Assembly: GCF_000719515.1 (NCBI RefSeq)
Contig: NZ_JOGR01000008.1
Span: 1 to 64,000, forward strand
DNA length: 64,000 nt
Source: Glycomyces sp. NRRL B-16210
Lineage (GTDB): Bacteria; Actinomycetota; Actinomycetes; Mycobacteriales; Micromonosporaceae
Reading direction: 5' to 3'
Both the position numbers and the translations under genes were made by a program. This document shows, piece after piece, positions 17,443 to 26,363 of this stretch. Position 1 is the stretch's first letter. The number at the start of each line of letters is the position of its first letter. The notes under the pieces are model-generated. The model saw only the letters and a list, made by a program, of their open reading frames with translations, made no database searches and had not been told where the DNA came from.

Positions 17443-18386
17443 TCACCTCCACCGAAGCCGCCGTCATGCCGGAGGCGGTCGCAGCGCCGGCGCGGCCCCC
17501 GAGGGGGCCGCGCCGGCGGGCGAGGCGGGACCGGGCCGGCTACCTGTTCCTGCTGCCGTGGTTCATCGGGATGCTCTTCACGATCGTCCCGTTCTTCGCC
17601 TCGCTCTACCTGGCGTTCACCGACTACGACCTGCTCAGCTCGCCGCAGTGGATCGGGCTGGCGAACTTCGCGGACATGTTCCGCGACCCGGTGCTGCTCA
17701 AGTCCCTCAAGGTCACCTTCGTCTACACGTTCGTCTCGGTGCCTTTGTCGCTCGCTGCCGCGCTCGCGGTCGCGATGGTCCTCAACCGCGGCATCAAGGG
17801 GCTGCCGGTCTACCGGGCGGTGTTCTACCTGCCCTCGCTGCTGGGCGCGAGCGTGGCCGTGGTCCTGTTGTGGCGCTACATCTTCGGCCTCGACGGGATC
17901 GTCAACGCCTTCCTCGGCTGGTTCGGGATCGACGGCCCCGCCTGGACCTCGGACCCCGACTTCGCGCTGACGACGCTCATCATCCTGCACATCTGGACGT
18001 TCGGCTCGCCCATGGTGATCTTCCTGGCCGGGCTGCGGCAGATCCCGGTCATGTACTACGAGGCCGCCGCCGTGGACGGGGCCTCCCGGTGGCGCCGGTT
18101 CCGCTCGATCACGCTGCCGCTGCTGAGCCCCATCATCTTCTTCAACCTGATCCAGTCGATCATCGCCTCGTTCCAGACGTTCACGCAGGGGTTCGTCATG
18201 AACAACGGCGGCGGCGGACCGGCGAACTCCACATTGTTCTACAACCTGTACCTGTACCAGCAGGGCTTCAACCAGTTCAACATGGGCTACGCCTCGGCGA
18301 TGGCCTGGACGCTGCTGGTCATCATCGCCGCGTTCACCGCCCTGACGTTCTTCACCGCCAAGTACTGGGTCAACTATGACAACTGA
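17439..18386 (+). CDS. ABC sugar transporter permease 1 (MalF-like)
   Basis: 315 aa starting at a GTG inside a GTGA overlap with the binding-protein gene; an ATG nine codons in is an alternative. It has a basic N-terminus (RRARRDRAGYLFLLPW), six transmembrane helices and the inner-membrane-component EAA loop (YYEAAAVDGASRWRRFRSITLP) that contacts the ATPase. It pairs with the permease at 18376 to form the channel. Confidence 0.93.
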   Translation: MITSTEAAVMPEAVAAPARPPRGPRRRARRDRAGYLFLLPWFIGMLFTIVPFFASLYLAFTDYDLLSSPQWIGLANFADMFRDPVLLKSLKVTFVYTFVSVPLSLAAALAVAMVLNRGIKGLPVYRAVFYLPSLLGASVAVVLLWRYIFGLDGIVNAFLGWFGIDGPAWTSDPDFALTTLIILHIWTFGSPMVIFLAGLRQIPVMYYEAAAVDGASRWRRFRSITLPLLSPIIFFNLIQSIIASFQTFTQGFVMNNGGGGPANSTLFYNLYLYQQGFNQFNMGYASAMAWTLLVIIAAFTALTFFTAKYWVNYDN

Positions 18387-19296
18387 GGTCCCTCCCATGT
18401 CGACGACCGCGAAGACGCCGCGGGCCAAGGACCGCTCCGAGGACGACAGCCTCGTCGAGCGCTTCGGCAGCACCCGCCGCAGCCGCTTCACCCGGCACCT
18501 GCTCTTGTGCGCGGTCGGCCTGGTCATGATGTACCCGCTGCTGTGGCTCGTCTCCAGCTCCCTCAAGCCCAACGGCCTGATCTTCTCGGACCTGTCGCTG
18601 TGGCCGGCGGCGTGGAACCCGGCGAACTACACCGAGGGCTGGACGGCCCTGGAGTACGACTTCGGCGTCTACTTCTCCAACTCGCTGGTCATCGTGACCC
18701 TGAGCATCATCGGGAACCTCTTCTCGTGCTCCCTCGCGGCGTACGGGTTCGCGCGGCTGAAGTTCACCGGCCGCAAGCTGTTCTTCGCGCTCATGCTCGG
18801 CACGATGATGCTCCCGGGCCACGTGCTGCTCATCCCGCAGTACATCCTGTTCGCCAAGCTCGGCTGGCTCAACACCTACTACCCGCTGCTGGTCCCGAAC
18901 TTCCTGGCCACCAACGCCTTCTACATCTTCCTGATGGTCCAGTTCATGCGCTCGCTGCCGCCGGAGCTCGACGACGCCGCCCGCATCGACGGGTGCGGCC
19001 CGTTCCGCACCTTCTGGAGCGTCATCCTGCCGCTGTGCCGCCCGGCGTTCGCGACCACCGCGATCTTCACGTTCATCTCGGTGTGGAACGAGTTCTTCGG
19101 GCCGCTGCTCTACCTGACCGACCCCGAGCTGTACACCGTCCCGCTGGCGCTGCGCCAGTTCATCGACTCCGAAGGCCAGTCGCAGTGGGGCCCGATGTTC
19201 GCCATGTCGGTCCTGTCGCTGGCGCCCATCATCGGCTTCTTCATCGCCGGGCAGAAGTACCTGGTGAAGGGCATCGCCACCACCGGGCTCAAATGA
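18376..19296 (+). CDS. ABC sugar transporter permease 2 (MalG-like)
   Basis: 306 aa, overlapping the first permease by 11 bases. It has six transmembrane helices and the EAA-like loop LPPELDDAARIDGCGPFRTF before the last helices, plus the family mark VWNEFFGPLLYLTD. It forms a heterodimer with the product of 17439. Its stop overlaps the GH43 start (ATGA). Confidence 0.93.
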   Translation: MTTEVPPMSTTAKTPRAKDRSEDDSLVERFGSTRRSRFTRHLLLCAVGLVMMYPLLWLVSSSLKPNGLIFSDLSLWPAAWNPANYTEGWTALEYDFGVYFSNSLVIVTLSIIGNLFSCSLAAYGFARLKFTGRKLFFALMLGTMMLPGHVLLIPQYILFAKLGWLNTYYPLLVPNFLATNAFYIFLMVQFMRSLPPELDDAARIDGCGPFRTFWSVILPLCRPAFATTAIFTFISVWNEFFGPLLYLTDPELYTVPLALRQFIDSEGQSQWGPMFAMSVLSLAPIIGFFIAGQKYLVKGIATTGLK

Positions 19297-20858
19297 CCGG
19301 GCCGCAACCGACGAACGGGAGACCCTTGCAGCACTTCAGCTCCGACAACGGCGACGGCACCTACCGCAACCCGGTCCTGCACGCCGACTGGTCCGACCCC
19401 GACGCGATCCGCGTCGGAGCGGACTACTTCATGACCGCGTCGAGCTTCCACCGCGTCCCGGGCCTGCCGATCCTCCACAGCCGCGACCTCGTGAACTGGA
19501 CGATCATCGGCCACGCGCTCACCGGGCTCGAACCCGAGGCCGAGTTCGCGGCCCCGCAGCGCGGCGGCGGCGTATGGGCCCCGGCGCTGCGCCACCACGC
19601 GGGCCGGTTCTGGATCGTCTACCCCGACCCCGACCGGGGCCTGTTCGTCACCACCGCGAAGGACCCGGCCGGGCCCGCCTCGACCGGGACCCGTGAACTG
19701 ACGTGGACGCGCCCGCACCTGCTCAAGGGCGGCACGGGACTCATCGACCCCTGCCCCCTGTGGGACGAGGACGGCAGCGCGTACCTCGTGCACGGCTGGG
19801 CCAAGAGCCGCGCCGGGATCAACAACCGGCTCACCGTCCACCGCATGAACTTCGAGGCCACCGAGCTGCTCGACGAGGGCACCGTCGTGATCGACGGCGA
19901 CGACCTCCCCGGCTACCGCACCCTCGAAGGCCCCAAGTTCTACAAGCGCGGCGGCTGGTACTGGATCTTCGCCCCGGCCGGCGGCGTCGCCCACGGCTGG
20001 CAGTCCGCGTTCCGCTCCCGCGACCCCTTCGGCCCCTACGAGGAGCGCATCGTCCTCCAGCAGGGCCGCACCGAGGTCAACGGACCCCATCAAGGCGCCT
20101 GGGTGACCGATGTGGACGGAACGGACTGGTTCGTGCACTTCCAGGACCGCGGCCCCTTCGGGCGCGTCGTGCACCTCCAACCCATGCGCTGGGGCGCCGA
20201 CGGCTGGCCCGTGATCGGCGACCGGGGCGCGCCGGTCACCGGCGGCCCCAAGCCTTCAGGTGACGGGCCCCTCGCCGCACCGGACACCGCCGACGACTTC
20301 GCTACCGGCATCGGTCCGCAATGGACCTGGCAGGCGAACCCCCGATCCCATTGGCGCGCCGAAGGCGAAGGCCTCCGGCTCCACTGCGTCCCGGGCGGCA
20401 CCGACGACCTCCGGCACCTGCCGAACCTCCTCGGCCAGCGCCTCCCCGGGCCCTCCTGCGCCGCCACGACCACGCTGCGCCTCGACGACCCCGCCCCCGG
20501 CGCCCGCGCCGGCCTCGCCGTCGTCGGCGACACCTACGCGTGGATCGGCCTGGAGCGCAGAGGGAACGGCGTGCACCTGGTGCACCGCGTCGCCGACGCC
20601 GAAGGCCACGAACGCGACGCGGCCCCCGCGGTGCCGGTCGATCCGAACGTTCCCGTGACGATCGGCGTGGACGTCGACGCCGAAGGCAATTGCCGCTTCC
20701 TCACCGGCGCCCCGGCGCAGCGGGTCGGCCCGGTCTTCCCGGCCACCGCGGGCCGCTGGGTCGGGGCGGCCCTCGGCCTGTTCGCGACCGGCGAATCCGG
20801 CCTCGCCGCGTTCACCGCGTTCGAGGTCGCCGAGAGCCGAGCGGGTGACCATGAATGA
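19293..20858 (+). CDS. glycoside hydrolase family 43 (beta-xylosidase/alpha-L-arabinofuranosidase)
   Basis: 521 aa from an ATG overlapping the permease stop; a TTG at 19326 behind GGGAGA is an alternative start. Residues 20-310 are the five-bladed GH43 propeller. YRNPVLHADWSDPDAIRVG holds the catalytic-base Asp, and further conserved acidic residues occur in LIDPCPLWDEDG and TLEGPKFYKRGGW (candidate acid Glu). Residues 330-515 form the C-terminal beta-sandwich seen in GH43 xylosidases. There is no signal peptide, so it should act inside the cell on imported xylo- or arabino-oligosaccharides, matching the importer encoded upstream. Confidence 0.93.
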   Translation: MTGPQPTNGRPLQHFSSDNGDGTYRNPVLHADWSDPDAIRVGADYFMTASSFHRVPGLPILHSRDLVNWTIIGHALTGLEPEAEFAAPQRGGGVWAPALRHHAGRFWIVYPDPDRGLFVTTAKDPAGPASTGTRELTWTRPHLLKGGTGLIDPCPLWDEDGSAYLVHGWAKSRAGINNRLTVHRMNFEATELLDEGTVVIDGDDLPGYRTLEGPKFYKRGGWYWIFAPAGGVAHGWQSAFRSRDPFGPYEERIVLQQGRTEVNGPHQGAWVTDVDGTDWFVHFQDRGPFGRVVHLQPMRWGADGWPVIGDRGAPVTGGPKPSGDGPLAAPDTADDFATGIGPQWTWQANPRSHWRAEGEGLRLHCVPGGTDDLRHLPNLLGQRLPGPSCAATTTLRLDDPAPGARAGLAVVGDTYAWIGLERRGNGVHLVHRVADAEGHERDAAPAVPVDPNVPVTIGVDVDAEGNCRFLTGAPAQRVGPVFPATAGRWVGAALGLFATGESGLAAFTAFEVAESRAGDHE

Positions 20859-21732
20859 CCGGGCCACCCTCGTCCAGCCGCTCCACCTGCGGCTCGGCGG
20901 CCGCGCGGTCGCCGAGTACGTCTGGCGGCCCGACCTGCCGCGCACCCTCTCGCCGCGCCCGTTCCTCCATCCCGTGCGCACCCTCGCCGGGGTCGAGGTC
21001 ACCGAGGCCATGCCGCCGGACCACCCGCACCACCTCGGCGCGAGCCTCGCCGTGCCCGACGTCGGCGGCGCGAACTTCTGGGGCGGGCGCACCTATGTGC
21101 GCGGCACCGGATCGGTGCCGCTGCCGAACCACGGCGTCCAGCGACACCACCGCTGGGAGGCCCGCACCGACGCGCTGCTCGCGCACGAGCTGCGCTGGAG
21201 CCGCGTCGACGGGACCGCGATCCTGCGCGAGCGGCGCCGCATCGCCGCGCGTGAGGTCGACGGCCGCGCCTGGGCCCTCGACTTCCGCTACGCCTTGCAG
21301 AACCTGACCGAGGAGGCGCTGGTGATCGCGAGCCCGGCCGCCAAGGGCCGCACCGGGGCCGGCTACGGCGGGTTCTTCTGGCGGGCCCGCAGAGGAGAAC
21401 GCACCGTGCGCGTCCTCGGCCCCGGTCGCAGCGGGGAGGACCGGCTCCACGGCGCCCGCGCCGCCTGGCTCGCCCTCAGCGCCCACGGCCGCGACCCGTG
21501 GACGCTCGTGTTCATACCCGATGGGGCACAAGGCGACCCGTGGTTCGTGCGCGGGGACGACTACGTCGGCGTCGGGCCGTCCCTGGCCTGGTCGCAGCCG
21601 CTCGCGGCCCCTCCCGGGGCGGGCCCGCGGCGGCGCATCACCACCGTCGTAGCCGACGGCGCACTCGATGCCGCGGCGATCGAAGACCTGGTGGCAGCCG
21701 TCGAGGTGGGCTCCGAACCCCGTGAGGCTTGA
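20851..21732 (+). CDS. DUF6807 (PmoA-like) family protein, copy 1
   Basis: 293 aa from the ATG at 20851, which overlaps the GH43 stop; a GTG two codons earlier is also possible. The sequence has the family's landmarks: FLHPVRTLAGVEVTE near the N-terminus, HPHHLGASLAVPDVGGANFWGG, GAGYGGFFWR, and a C-terminal beta-rich part. The Pfam family was once called methane oxygenase PmoA, but it occurs widely in sugar-use operons of actinobacteria and Bacteroidetes, where its role is unproven. The conserved HxHHxG and FWGG segments look like a ligand or metal site. It is paralogous to the next gene. Confidence 0.8.
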   Translation: MNDRATLVQPLHLRLGGRAVAEYVWRPDLPRTLSPRPFLHPVRTLAGVEVTEAMPPDHPHHLGASLAVPDVGGANFWGGRTYVRGTGSVPLPNHGVQRHHRWEARTDALLAHELRWSRVDGTAILRERRRIAAREVDGRAWALDFRYALQNLTEEALVIASPAAKGRTGAGYGGFFWRARRGERTVRVLGPGRSGEDRLHGARAAWLALSAHGRDPWTLVFIPDGAQGDPWFVRGDDYVGVGPSLAWSQPLAAPPGAGPRRRITTVVADGALDAAAIEDLVAAVEVGSEPREA

Positions 21733-21804
21733 GCGCGGACCATGGGGATATATCCGGTACGATCCGGTGAAGCGCCGGTGACGGCCGCAGGATGGGGAGG
21801 CGCG

Positions 21805-22704
21805 ATGGGGCACTCCGACACGGCCCGCTCGACGGTCGCACAGCGGCCGCCCGACACCGTGCGCCTGCGCGTCGGCGGCCGCGAGGTCGCGAACTACGTC
21901 TGGCGCTCGCAACTGCCCGCCTCGTCCTCGCCCCGCCCCTACCTCCACCCGGTGCGCACCCTCGCCGGATGCCTCGTCACCGACGCCCGGCCCCACTCGC
22001 ACACCCACCAGCTCGGCATCTCGATGGCCGCCCCCGACATCGGCGGCCGCAACTTCTGGGGCGGGCGCACCTTCGTCGCCGGGCACGGCCCGGCCTGGCT
22101 CGACGACCACGGGACCCAGCGGCATCGGCGCTGGCTCCACCACACCGACGAATCGCTCGCGCACACGCTCCAATGGGTCGACGCCGAGGGCGCGGCGGTG
22201 CTGCGCGAGCGCCGCGAGATCGACTGCGCGCCTTTGCGGGACACGGCCTGGGTGCTCGGGTTCAAGACCCGCCTGGCGAACGCGACCGAGCGGCCCTTGA
22301 CGATCCGCAGCCCGGCCGCGCTCGGGCGTGTCGGGGCCGGTTACGGCGGGTTCTTCTGGCGCGGACCGGCCCGGACCCAACGCGTCCGGGTGCTCAGCCC
22401 GACAGGATCGGGGGAGCGCGAGGTCAACGGCGCGACCGCGGCGTGGGTCGCCGTGTCCGGCGCGGACCGCGAAGGTCGCGAATGGACGATGCTGTTCCTG
22501 CCGGCGGACGCGGCGACCGAGGCCGACCGGTGGTTCGTGCGCGCCCGCGACTACCTGGGCGTCGGCTCCTCGCTGACGTGGGACCGCCCGCTGGTGCTCG
22601 ATCCGGGCGCCCGGATCGAGCGGCATATCCTCGCGGTCGTGGCAGACGGGGCGCTCGACGAGGACGCGGCCGGGGCACTCGCGGCCGCGGCGCGGCCGGC
22701 ATGA
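21805..22704 (+). CDS. DUF6807 (PmoA-like) family protein, copy 2
   Basis: 299 aa from the ATG at 21805, chosen for GGGGAGG just upstream. It aligns with copy 1 along its whole length (YLHPVRTLAGCLVTDARPHS, HTHQLGISMAAPDIGGRNFW, GAGYGGFFWR), so the pair is a tandem duplication. Differences lie mainly in the N-terminal extension and in the residues around the HxH segment (HSHTHQLG here, HPHHLG in copy 1), which suggests divergence in substrate. It ends in an ATGA overlap with the ROK gene. Confidence 0.8.
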   Translation: MGHSDTARSTVAQRPPDTVRLRVGGREVANYVWRSQLPASSSPRPYLHPVRTLAGCLVTDARPHSHTHQLGISMAAPDIGGRNFWGGRTFVAGHGPAWLDDHGTQRHRRWLHHTDESLAHTLQWVDAEGAAVLRERREIDCAPLRDTAWVLGFKTRLANATERPLTIRSPAALGRVGAGYGGFFWRGPARTQRVRVLSPTGSGEREVNGATAAWVAVSGADREGREWTMLFLPADAATEADRWFVRARDYLGVGSSLTWDRPLVLDPGARIERHILAVVADGALDEDAAGALAAAARPA

Positions 22705-24029
22705 GCGAGGACCGCGGCGGGGGCGACCGCACTGCCCACGGCGGCAAGGGTTCGCAGCGCGGTGACGCATGGAGCGACCGCACCGGCCCGGACCTCCCCG
22801 CCCGGGGCGGCGACCCCGCCCGCCAGGAGCGGCTGCGCTCGATCAACCTCGAACTCGTGTTCCGGCGGCTCGTCGCCGCGGCGGAACCGGTCTCGCGCAC
22901 CGAACTCGCCGCCGCGACGGGTCTGACGCGGCCGACGATCACGCGGATCGTGGACGAGCTGATCACCGGTCGGCTCGTGACCGAGACCGGCACGACCCCT
23001 GCCGGGCGGGCCGGTCGCCCGCGCATGGGCCTCCAGCTCTCCCGCAGCGGACCGGCCGGGCTCGGACTCGACATCCGCACCGACGGCCTGGCCGCGTGCG
23101 TGGTCGATCTGGCGGGCACGGTGCGCCATCTCGCGTTCGCGCCGCTGATCGACCCCGAGGCGCCCGCGGTCCTGGACCGGTTGGACCGCATGGCGACCGA
23201 AGCGGTCGAGGCGACCGCCCGCGAGGGGCTGACGGTGGTCACCGCGACGCTCGCCGTCCCCGGGCCGACCGACGGCGGGATCGTGCGCACCGCGCCGGCG
23301 CTCGGCTGGCGCTCGGTGGACGCGGGTGCGCTGCTGGAGGAGCGGATCGGGCACCTCGGCCTCGTCTGCGCGGTCGACAACGAGGCGAACCTCGCTGCGC
23401 GCGGCGAACGCCACGCCGCCCGCAGGGCCGCGAGCGAAGCGCCGGGGGACTTCGGCGGTGCCGAATCCGTTGAGGACTTCGTCTATGTCTCAGCAGGTCT
23501 CGACATCGGGGCGGGGATCATCCTCGACGGCAGGCCCATGCGCGGTTCGCACGGTTGGGGAGGCGAGCTCGGGCACCTCACGGTCGACCCGGACGGGAAG
23601 CCGTGCCGGTGCGGCGCGCGCGGGTGCCTCCAGACGTACGCGAGCATCGAGGCGATCCTCGGGGAGGAGGCCGTCCCGGCCGGGGTCACGCCGGACGCGG
23701 CAGTCTTGGCGCGAGCGGACGCGGGCGACCCCGAGACCCTTGCGGCCCTTGAGGGTGCGGCGCACGCGCTCGGTGTCGCGCTCGCGAACGCGCTCAACCT
23801 CCTCGACATCGACACGGTCCTGTTGGGAGGGAGCTACGCGGTGCTGTCCTCGTGGCTGCTCGCGGGCGTCGAGGCCGAGGTGAACCAGCGCGTGCTCTCG
23901 GCGGCATGGGCCCCGATCACGGTGCGGCCCGCGACGCTCGGCCCCGACGCGGCCGCGATAGGCGCGGCGGCGATGGTGGTGGACTGGATCGGTGCCGATC
24001 CGTCCGCCTGGCTCGCCGCGCAGCGTTGA
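22701..24029 (+). CDS. ROK-family transcriptional regulator
   Basis: 442 aa. A polar N-terminal extension is followed by a MarR-like winged helix (residues 45-105, LAAATGLTRPTITRIVDELI). A ROK sugar-kinase-like fold follows, with the zinc motif CRCGARGCLQTYAS and the ROK signature GSHGWGGELGHLTVDPDG. It is XylR/NagC-like and probably represses the operon it closes, with release by a pentose or oligosaccharide. ATGA overlap with the preceding gene shows co-transcription. Its last codons are duplicated downstream (see the repeat at 23966). Confidence 0.92.
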   Translation: MSEDRGGGDRTAHGGKGSQRGDAWSDRTGPDLPARGGDPARQERLRSINLELVFRRLVAAAEPVSRTELAAATGLTRPTITRIVDELITGRLVTETGTTPAGRAGRPRMGLQLSRSGPAGLGLDIRTDGLAACVVDLAGTVRHLAFAPLIDPEAPAVLDRLDRMATEAVEATAREGLTVVTATLAVPGPTDGGIVRTAPALGWRSVDAGALLEERIGHLGLVCAVDNEANLAARGERHAARRAASEAPGDFGGAESVEDFVYVSAGLDIGAGIILDGRPMRGSHGWGGELGHLTVDPDGKPCRCGARGCLQTYASIEAILGEEAVPAGVTPDAAVLARADAGDPETLAALEGAAHALGVALANALNLLDIDTVLLGGSYAVLSSWLLAGVEAEVNQRVLSAAWAPITVRPATLGPDAAAIGAAAMVVDWIGADPSAWLAAQR

Positions 24030-24239
24030 GCGGGGCGAAACCGCCACGCGCCCAACCGGGGCGATCGGCCACGGCGGCAGGGAGTGTGCGGCGGGTCGCG
24101 GGTGGTGAAGCGTGGCGGCGATGGTGAGGGACTGGATCGGTGCTGACCCGTCCGCCCAGCTCGCCGCGCAGCGTTGAGCGGCGCGAAACCGCCACGCGCC
24201 CAACCGAGGTGATCGGTCGCGGCGGCAGGGTGCGGCGGG
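23966..24239 (+). repeat. degenerate duplication of the ROK gene's 3' end
   Basis: About 125 bases covering the last coding bases, the stop and about 65 bases of downstream DNA (23966-24096) recur at 24114-24239, an offset of 148 bases, with roughly one mismatch in ten. Identical anchors are GACTGGATCGGTGC, CTCGCCGCGCAGCGTTGAGC and GAAACCGCCACGCGCCCAAC. The rest of the 24030-24381 gap shows no gene. Confidence 0.85.
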
Positions 24240-24381
24240 CGAAGAAACTCAGCGGTCGGGGAAGTCATGCGCGACGACGCGCGGGCCGAGCGCGACGCGA
24301 AACCTCGGCACCCTCTGGCCCGCAAGCCGGACCACCGAGCGCCCCGCCGCATTCGGGCGGCGGAGCGCTACGAGTCGTGTC

Positions 24382-24765
24382 CTACTGCTTCGTGCACATG
24401 AGGACCACGGTCGAGTCGGTCGACAGCACCGTCCCCGGCTCGGGTTCGACCTCGACGACCGACCAGTTCGACATCATCAGCACGACGGTGTCCTCCTTGT
24501 CGACCGAGCCGAGCGTGATGTTCGTGAAGCCCAGCGCCCGCAGCTCGTCGTAGGCGATCGCGGCGTTCTTCCCGACGAGGTCGGGAACCTCCGCCTCGGC
24601 GGCCTCGGCCGACTCCTCCGCAGCGGTCGCCTCCTCTGCGGCCGTGGTCTCCTCGGCGGGCGCGGGGTCGTCACCGCCGCCGCTCGAACAGGCGATGATC
24701 AGGGCGGCCACGGCGGCGACCGCCGACCAGCGCGCGAGGCGCATCGGGGTGCGGGTGCGGTCCAT
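24382..24765 (-). CDS. PASTA-domain-like lipoprotein
   Basis: 127 aa from the ATG at 24765 (TGGAG upstream). The N-terminus is a lipoprotein signal peptide with the lipobox LIIAC. An Ala/Glu/Thr-rich spacer of about 35 residues follows, then one PASTA-type unit (VPDLVGKNAAIAYDELRALG ... VEPEPGTVLSTDSTVVLMCT). PASTA units bind muropeptides or act as spacers in serine/threonine kinases and PBPs; a single unit on a lipoprotein is common in actinobacteria. It should be anchored on the outer face of the membrane. It is not part of the neighbouring operons. Confidence 0.78.
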   Translation of the reverse strand: MDRTRTPMRLARWSAVAAVAALIIACSSGGGDDPAPAEETTAAEEATAAEESAEAAEAEVPDLVGKNAAIAYDELRALGFTNITLGSVDKEDTVVLMMSNWSVVEVEPEPGTVLSTDSTVVLMCTKQ

Positions 24766-24946
24766 CAAGACTCCATTTCGGTCGGTTGCCGGGGAACGTG
24801 GTGGGGACACGTCGCGCGAGCCGGACCGGTTGCGGCCGCAGCGTGCCGTGTCCGCACACCACTCGATCGGAGTACCCAGACGAGCGGAGGGCCGCGGCCT
24901 TCTCGCGAGGCTTTCCCGGCGTGCTCGGGCATGGTAGCCTCAAAAA

Positions 24947-24966
24947 CAAACCGACCAGACGGTTTG
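24947..24966 (+). promoter_or_regulatory. TetR-type operator A (ACCG-N6-CGGT)
   Basis: CAAACCGACCAGACGGTTTG is a palindrome with 7-bp arms, ending 9 bases before the SDR start at 24976. It shares the ACCG-N6-CGGT core with sites at 28184, 37825 and 42838. Confidence 0.85.
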
Positions 24967-24975
24967 GAGCTTGAC

Positions 24976-25716
24976 ATGCAGCGATTCAAGGGCAGCGTAG
25001 CCCTGATCACCGGAGCGAGCCGCGGTATCGGCCTCGCCATCGCCCGACGCCTCGTCGCCGAAGGCGGCTCCGTCGTCATCACCGGCCGCGACGAGGACGC
25101 CCTAGACACCGCCGTGGCCGAACTCGGCGAGGCCCGCGCCTCCGGGATCGCCGGCCCCGCAGACGATCCCGACCACCGCGCCGCCGCCGTCGCGCACGCC
25201 GTCGAGCGATTCGGCGGCCTCGACCACCTCGTCAACAACGCCGGGATCAACCCCGTCTGGGGTCCCCTCACCGGCCTCGACCTCGACGCGGCCCGCAAGA
25301 TCTTCGAGGTCAACGTCATCGCCTCCCTCGCCTGGACCCGCGAGAGCGCCGCCGCCTCGCGCCTGCGCTCGGTCGTCAACATGGCCTCCATCGCCGGCAC
25401 CGCCGCCAGCCCGAACCTCGGCTTCTACGGGATCACCAAGGCCGCCTTGATCAACCTGACCCTCCAGCTCGCCGACGAACTCGCCCCCGCCGTGCGCGTC
25501 AACGCCCTCGCGCCCGCCGTCGTCAAGACCCGCCTCTCCAAGGCGCTCTACGAAGGCCGCGAAGAGCAGGTCTCCCGCGCCTACCCCCTCGCCAGGCTCG
25601 GCGAACCCGACGACGTGGCCGGGCCCGCCGCGTTCCTCCTGTCCGAGGACGCCGCCTGGGTCACCGGCCAGACCCTCCTCATCGACGGCGGCGCCAGCAT
25701 CCGCCAGGCGGGGTGA
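24976..25716 (+). CDS. short-chain dehydrogenase/reductase
   Basis: 246 aa from the ATG at 24976 with TTTGGAG upstream; an earlier ATG at 24931 would put the operator inside the gene. It is a classical SDR: TGASRGIG cofactor loop, NNAG (LVNNAGIN), catalytic Ser in NMASIAG and YxxxK as YGITK. The C-terminus LLIDGGAS is typical of FabG-like 3-hydroxyacyl or alcohol dehydrogenases. It is the first gene of an operon with the TetR regulator, and directly behind operator A, so it is probably autoregulated along with it. Confidence 0.9.
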   Translation: MQRFKGSVALITGASRGIGLAIARRLVAEGGSVVITGRDEDALDTAVAELGEARASGIAGPADDPDHRAAAVAHAVERFGGLDHLVNNAGINPVWGPLTGLDLDAARKIFEVNVIASLAWTRESAAASRLRSVVNMASIAGTAASPNLGFYGITKAALINLTLQLADELAPAVRVNALAPAVVKTRLSKALYEGREEQVSRAYPLARLGEPDDVAGPAAFLLSEDAAWVTGQTLLIDGGASIRQAG

Positions 25717-25781
25717 AGGATGGGAGCGTCGAGGACCCGAACGCCCCGGCCGGGCGCCGGCCGCAGTGGAGGAGAGAAGCC

Positions 25782-26363
25782 GTGAAGACCAAGAACGTCG
25801 CCGACGAAGTGCTGCGGGCAGCGCTCGAGCTGTTCGCCGAGCAGGGCTACGCCAACACCAGCGTCCAGCAGATCGTCAAGACCGCCGGCGTCACCAAAGG
25901 CGCCATGTACCACTACTTCACCTCCAAGGACGACCTCCTCTTCGCCATCTACGAGCGGATGCTCTCGCTCCAGAAGCGCCGCCTCGACGAGATCACCGCG
26001 CTGGGCGGCGCGACCGACGAGGTGCTGCGCGCCGTCTGCGAGGACGTCGTCCTCACCTCCATCGACTTCATGGCCGAGGGCACGATCTTCTTCCGCAGCC
26101 AGCACATGCTCACCCCCGAGCGCCGCGCCGAGGTCAAGCGCCGCAGGCGCGAGTACCACGACAAGTTCGCCGAACTCGTCGACCGCGGCAAGGCCGAAGG
26201 CCTCTTCCGCACCGACATCGCGACCGCGGTCCTCATCGCGCACTTCTTCTCCGACGTGCACTACCTGCCGCACTGGTTCTCCGCCGACGGCCCCGAGGAC
26301 CGCGGCGAAGTGGCCGCGCAACTGACCGAACTGTTCCTGCGAAGCATCCGGAGGACCGAATGA
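25782..26363 (+). CDS. TetR-family regulator, probable master of the catabolic region
   Basis: 193 aa from a GTG at 25782 with GGAGGAG upstream. A GTG at 25713 overlapping the SDR stop is an alternative. The N-terminal HTH is clear (NTSVQQIVKTAGVTKGAMYH, then YFTSKDDLL). The ligand domain, with FFRSQHMLTPERRAEVKRRR, resembles regulators of acyl-CoA and fatty-acid catabolism. It lies within the operon that operator A controls. The same palindrome precedes the other transcription units up to 42800, so I infer that this protein, with an acyl-CoA effector, controls all of them. Confidence 0.9.
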   Translation: MKTKNVADEVLRAALELFAEQGYANTSVQQIVKTAGVTKGAMYHYFTSKDDLLFAIYERMLSLQKRRLDEITALGGATDEVLRAVCEDVVLTSIDFMAEGTIFFRSQHMLTPERRAEVKRRRREYHDKFAELVDRGKAEGLFRTDIATAVLIAHFFSDVHYLPHWFSADGPEDRGEVAAQLTELFLRSIRRTE

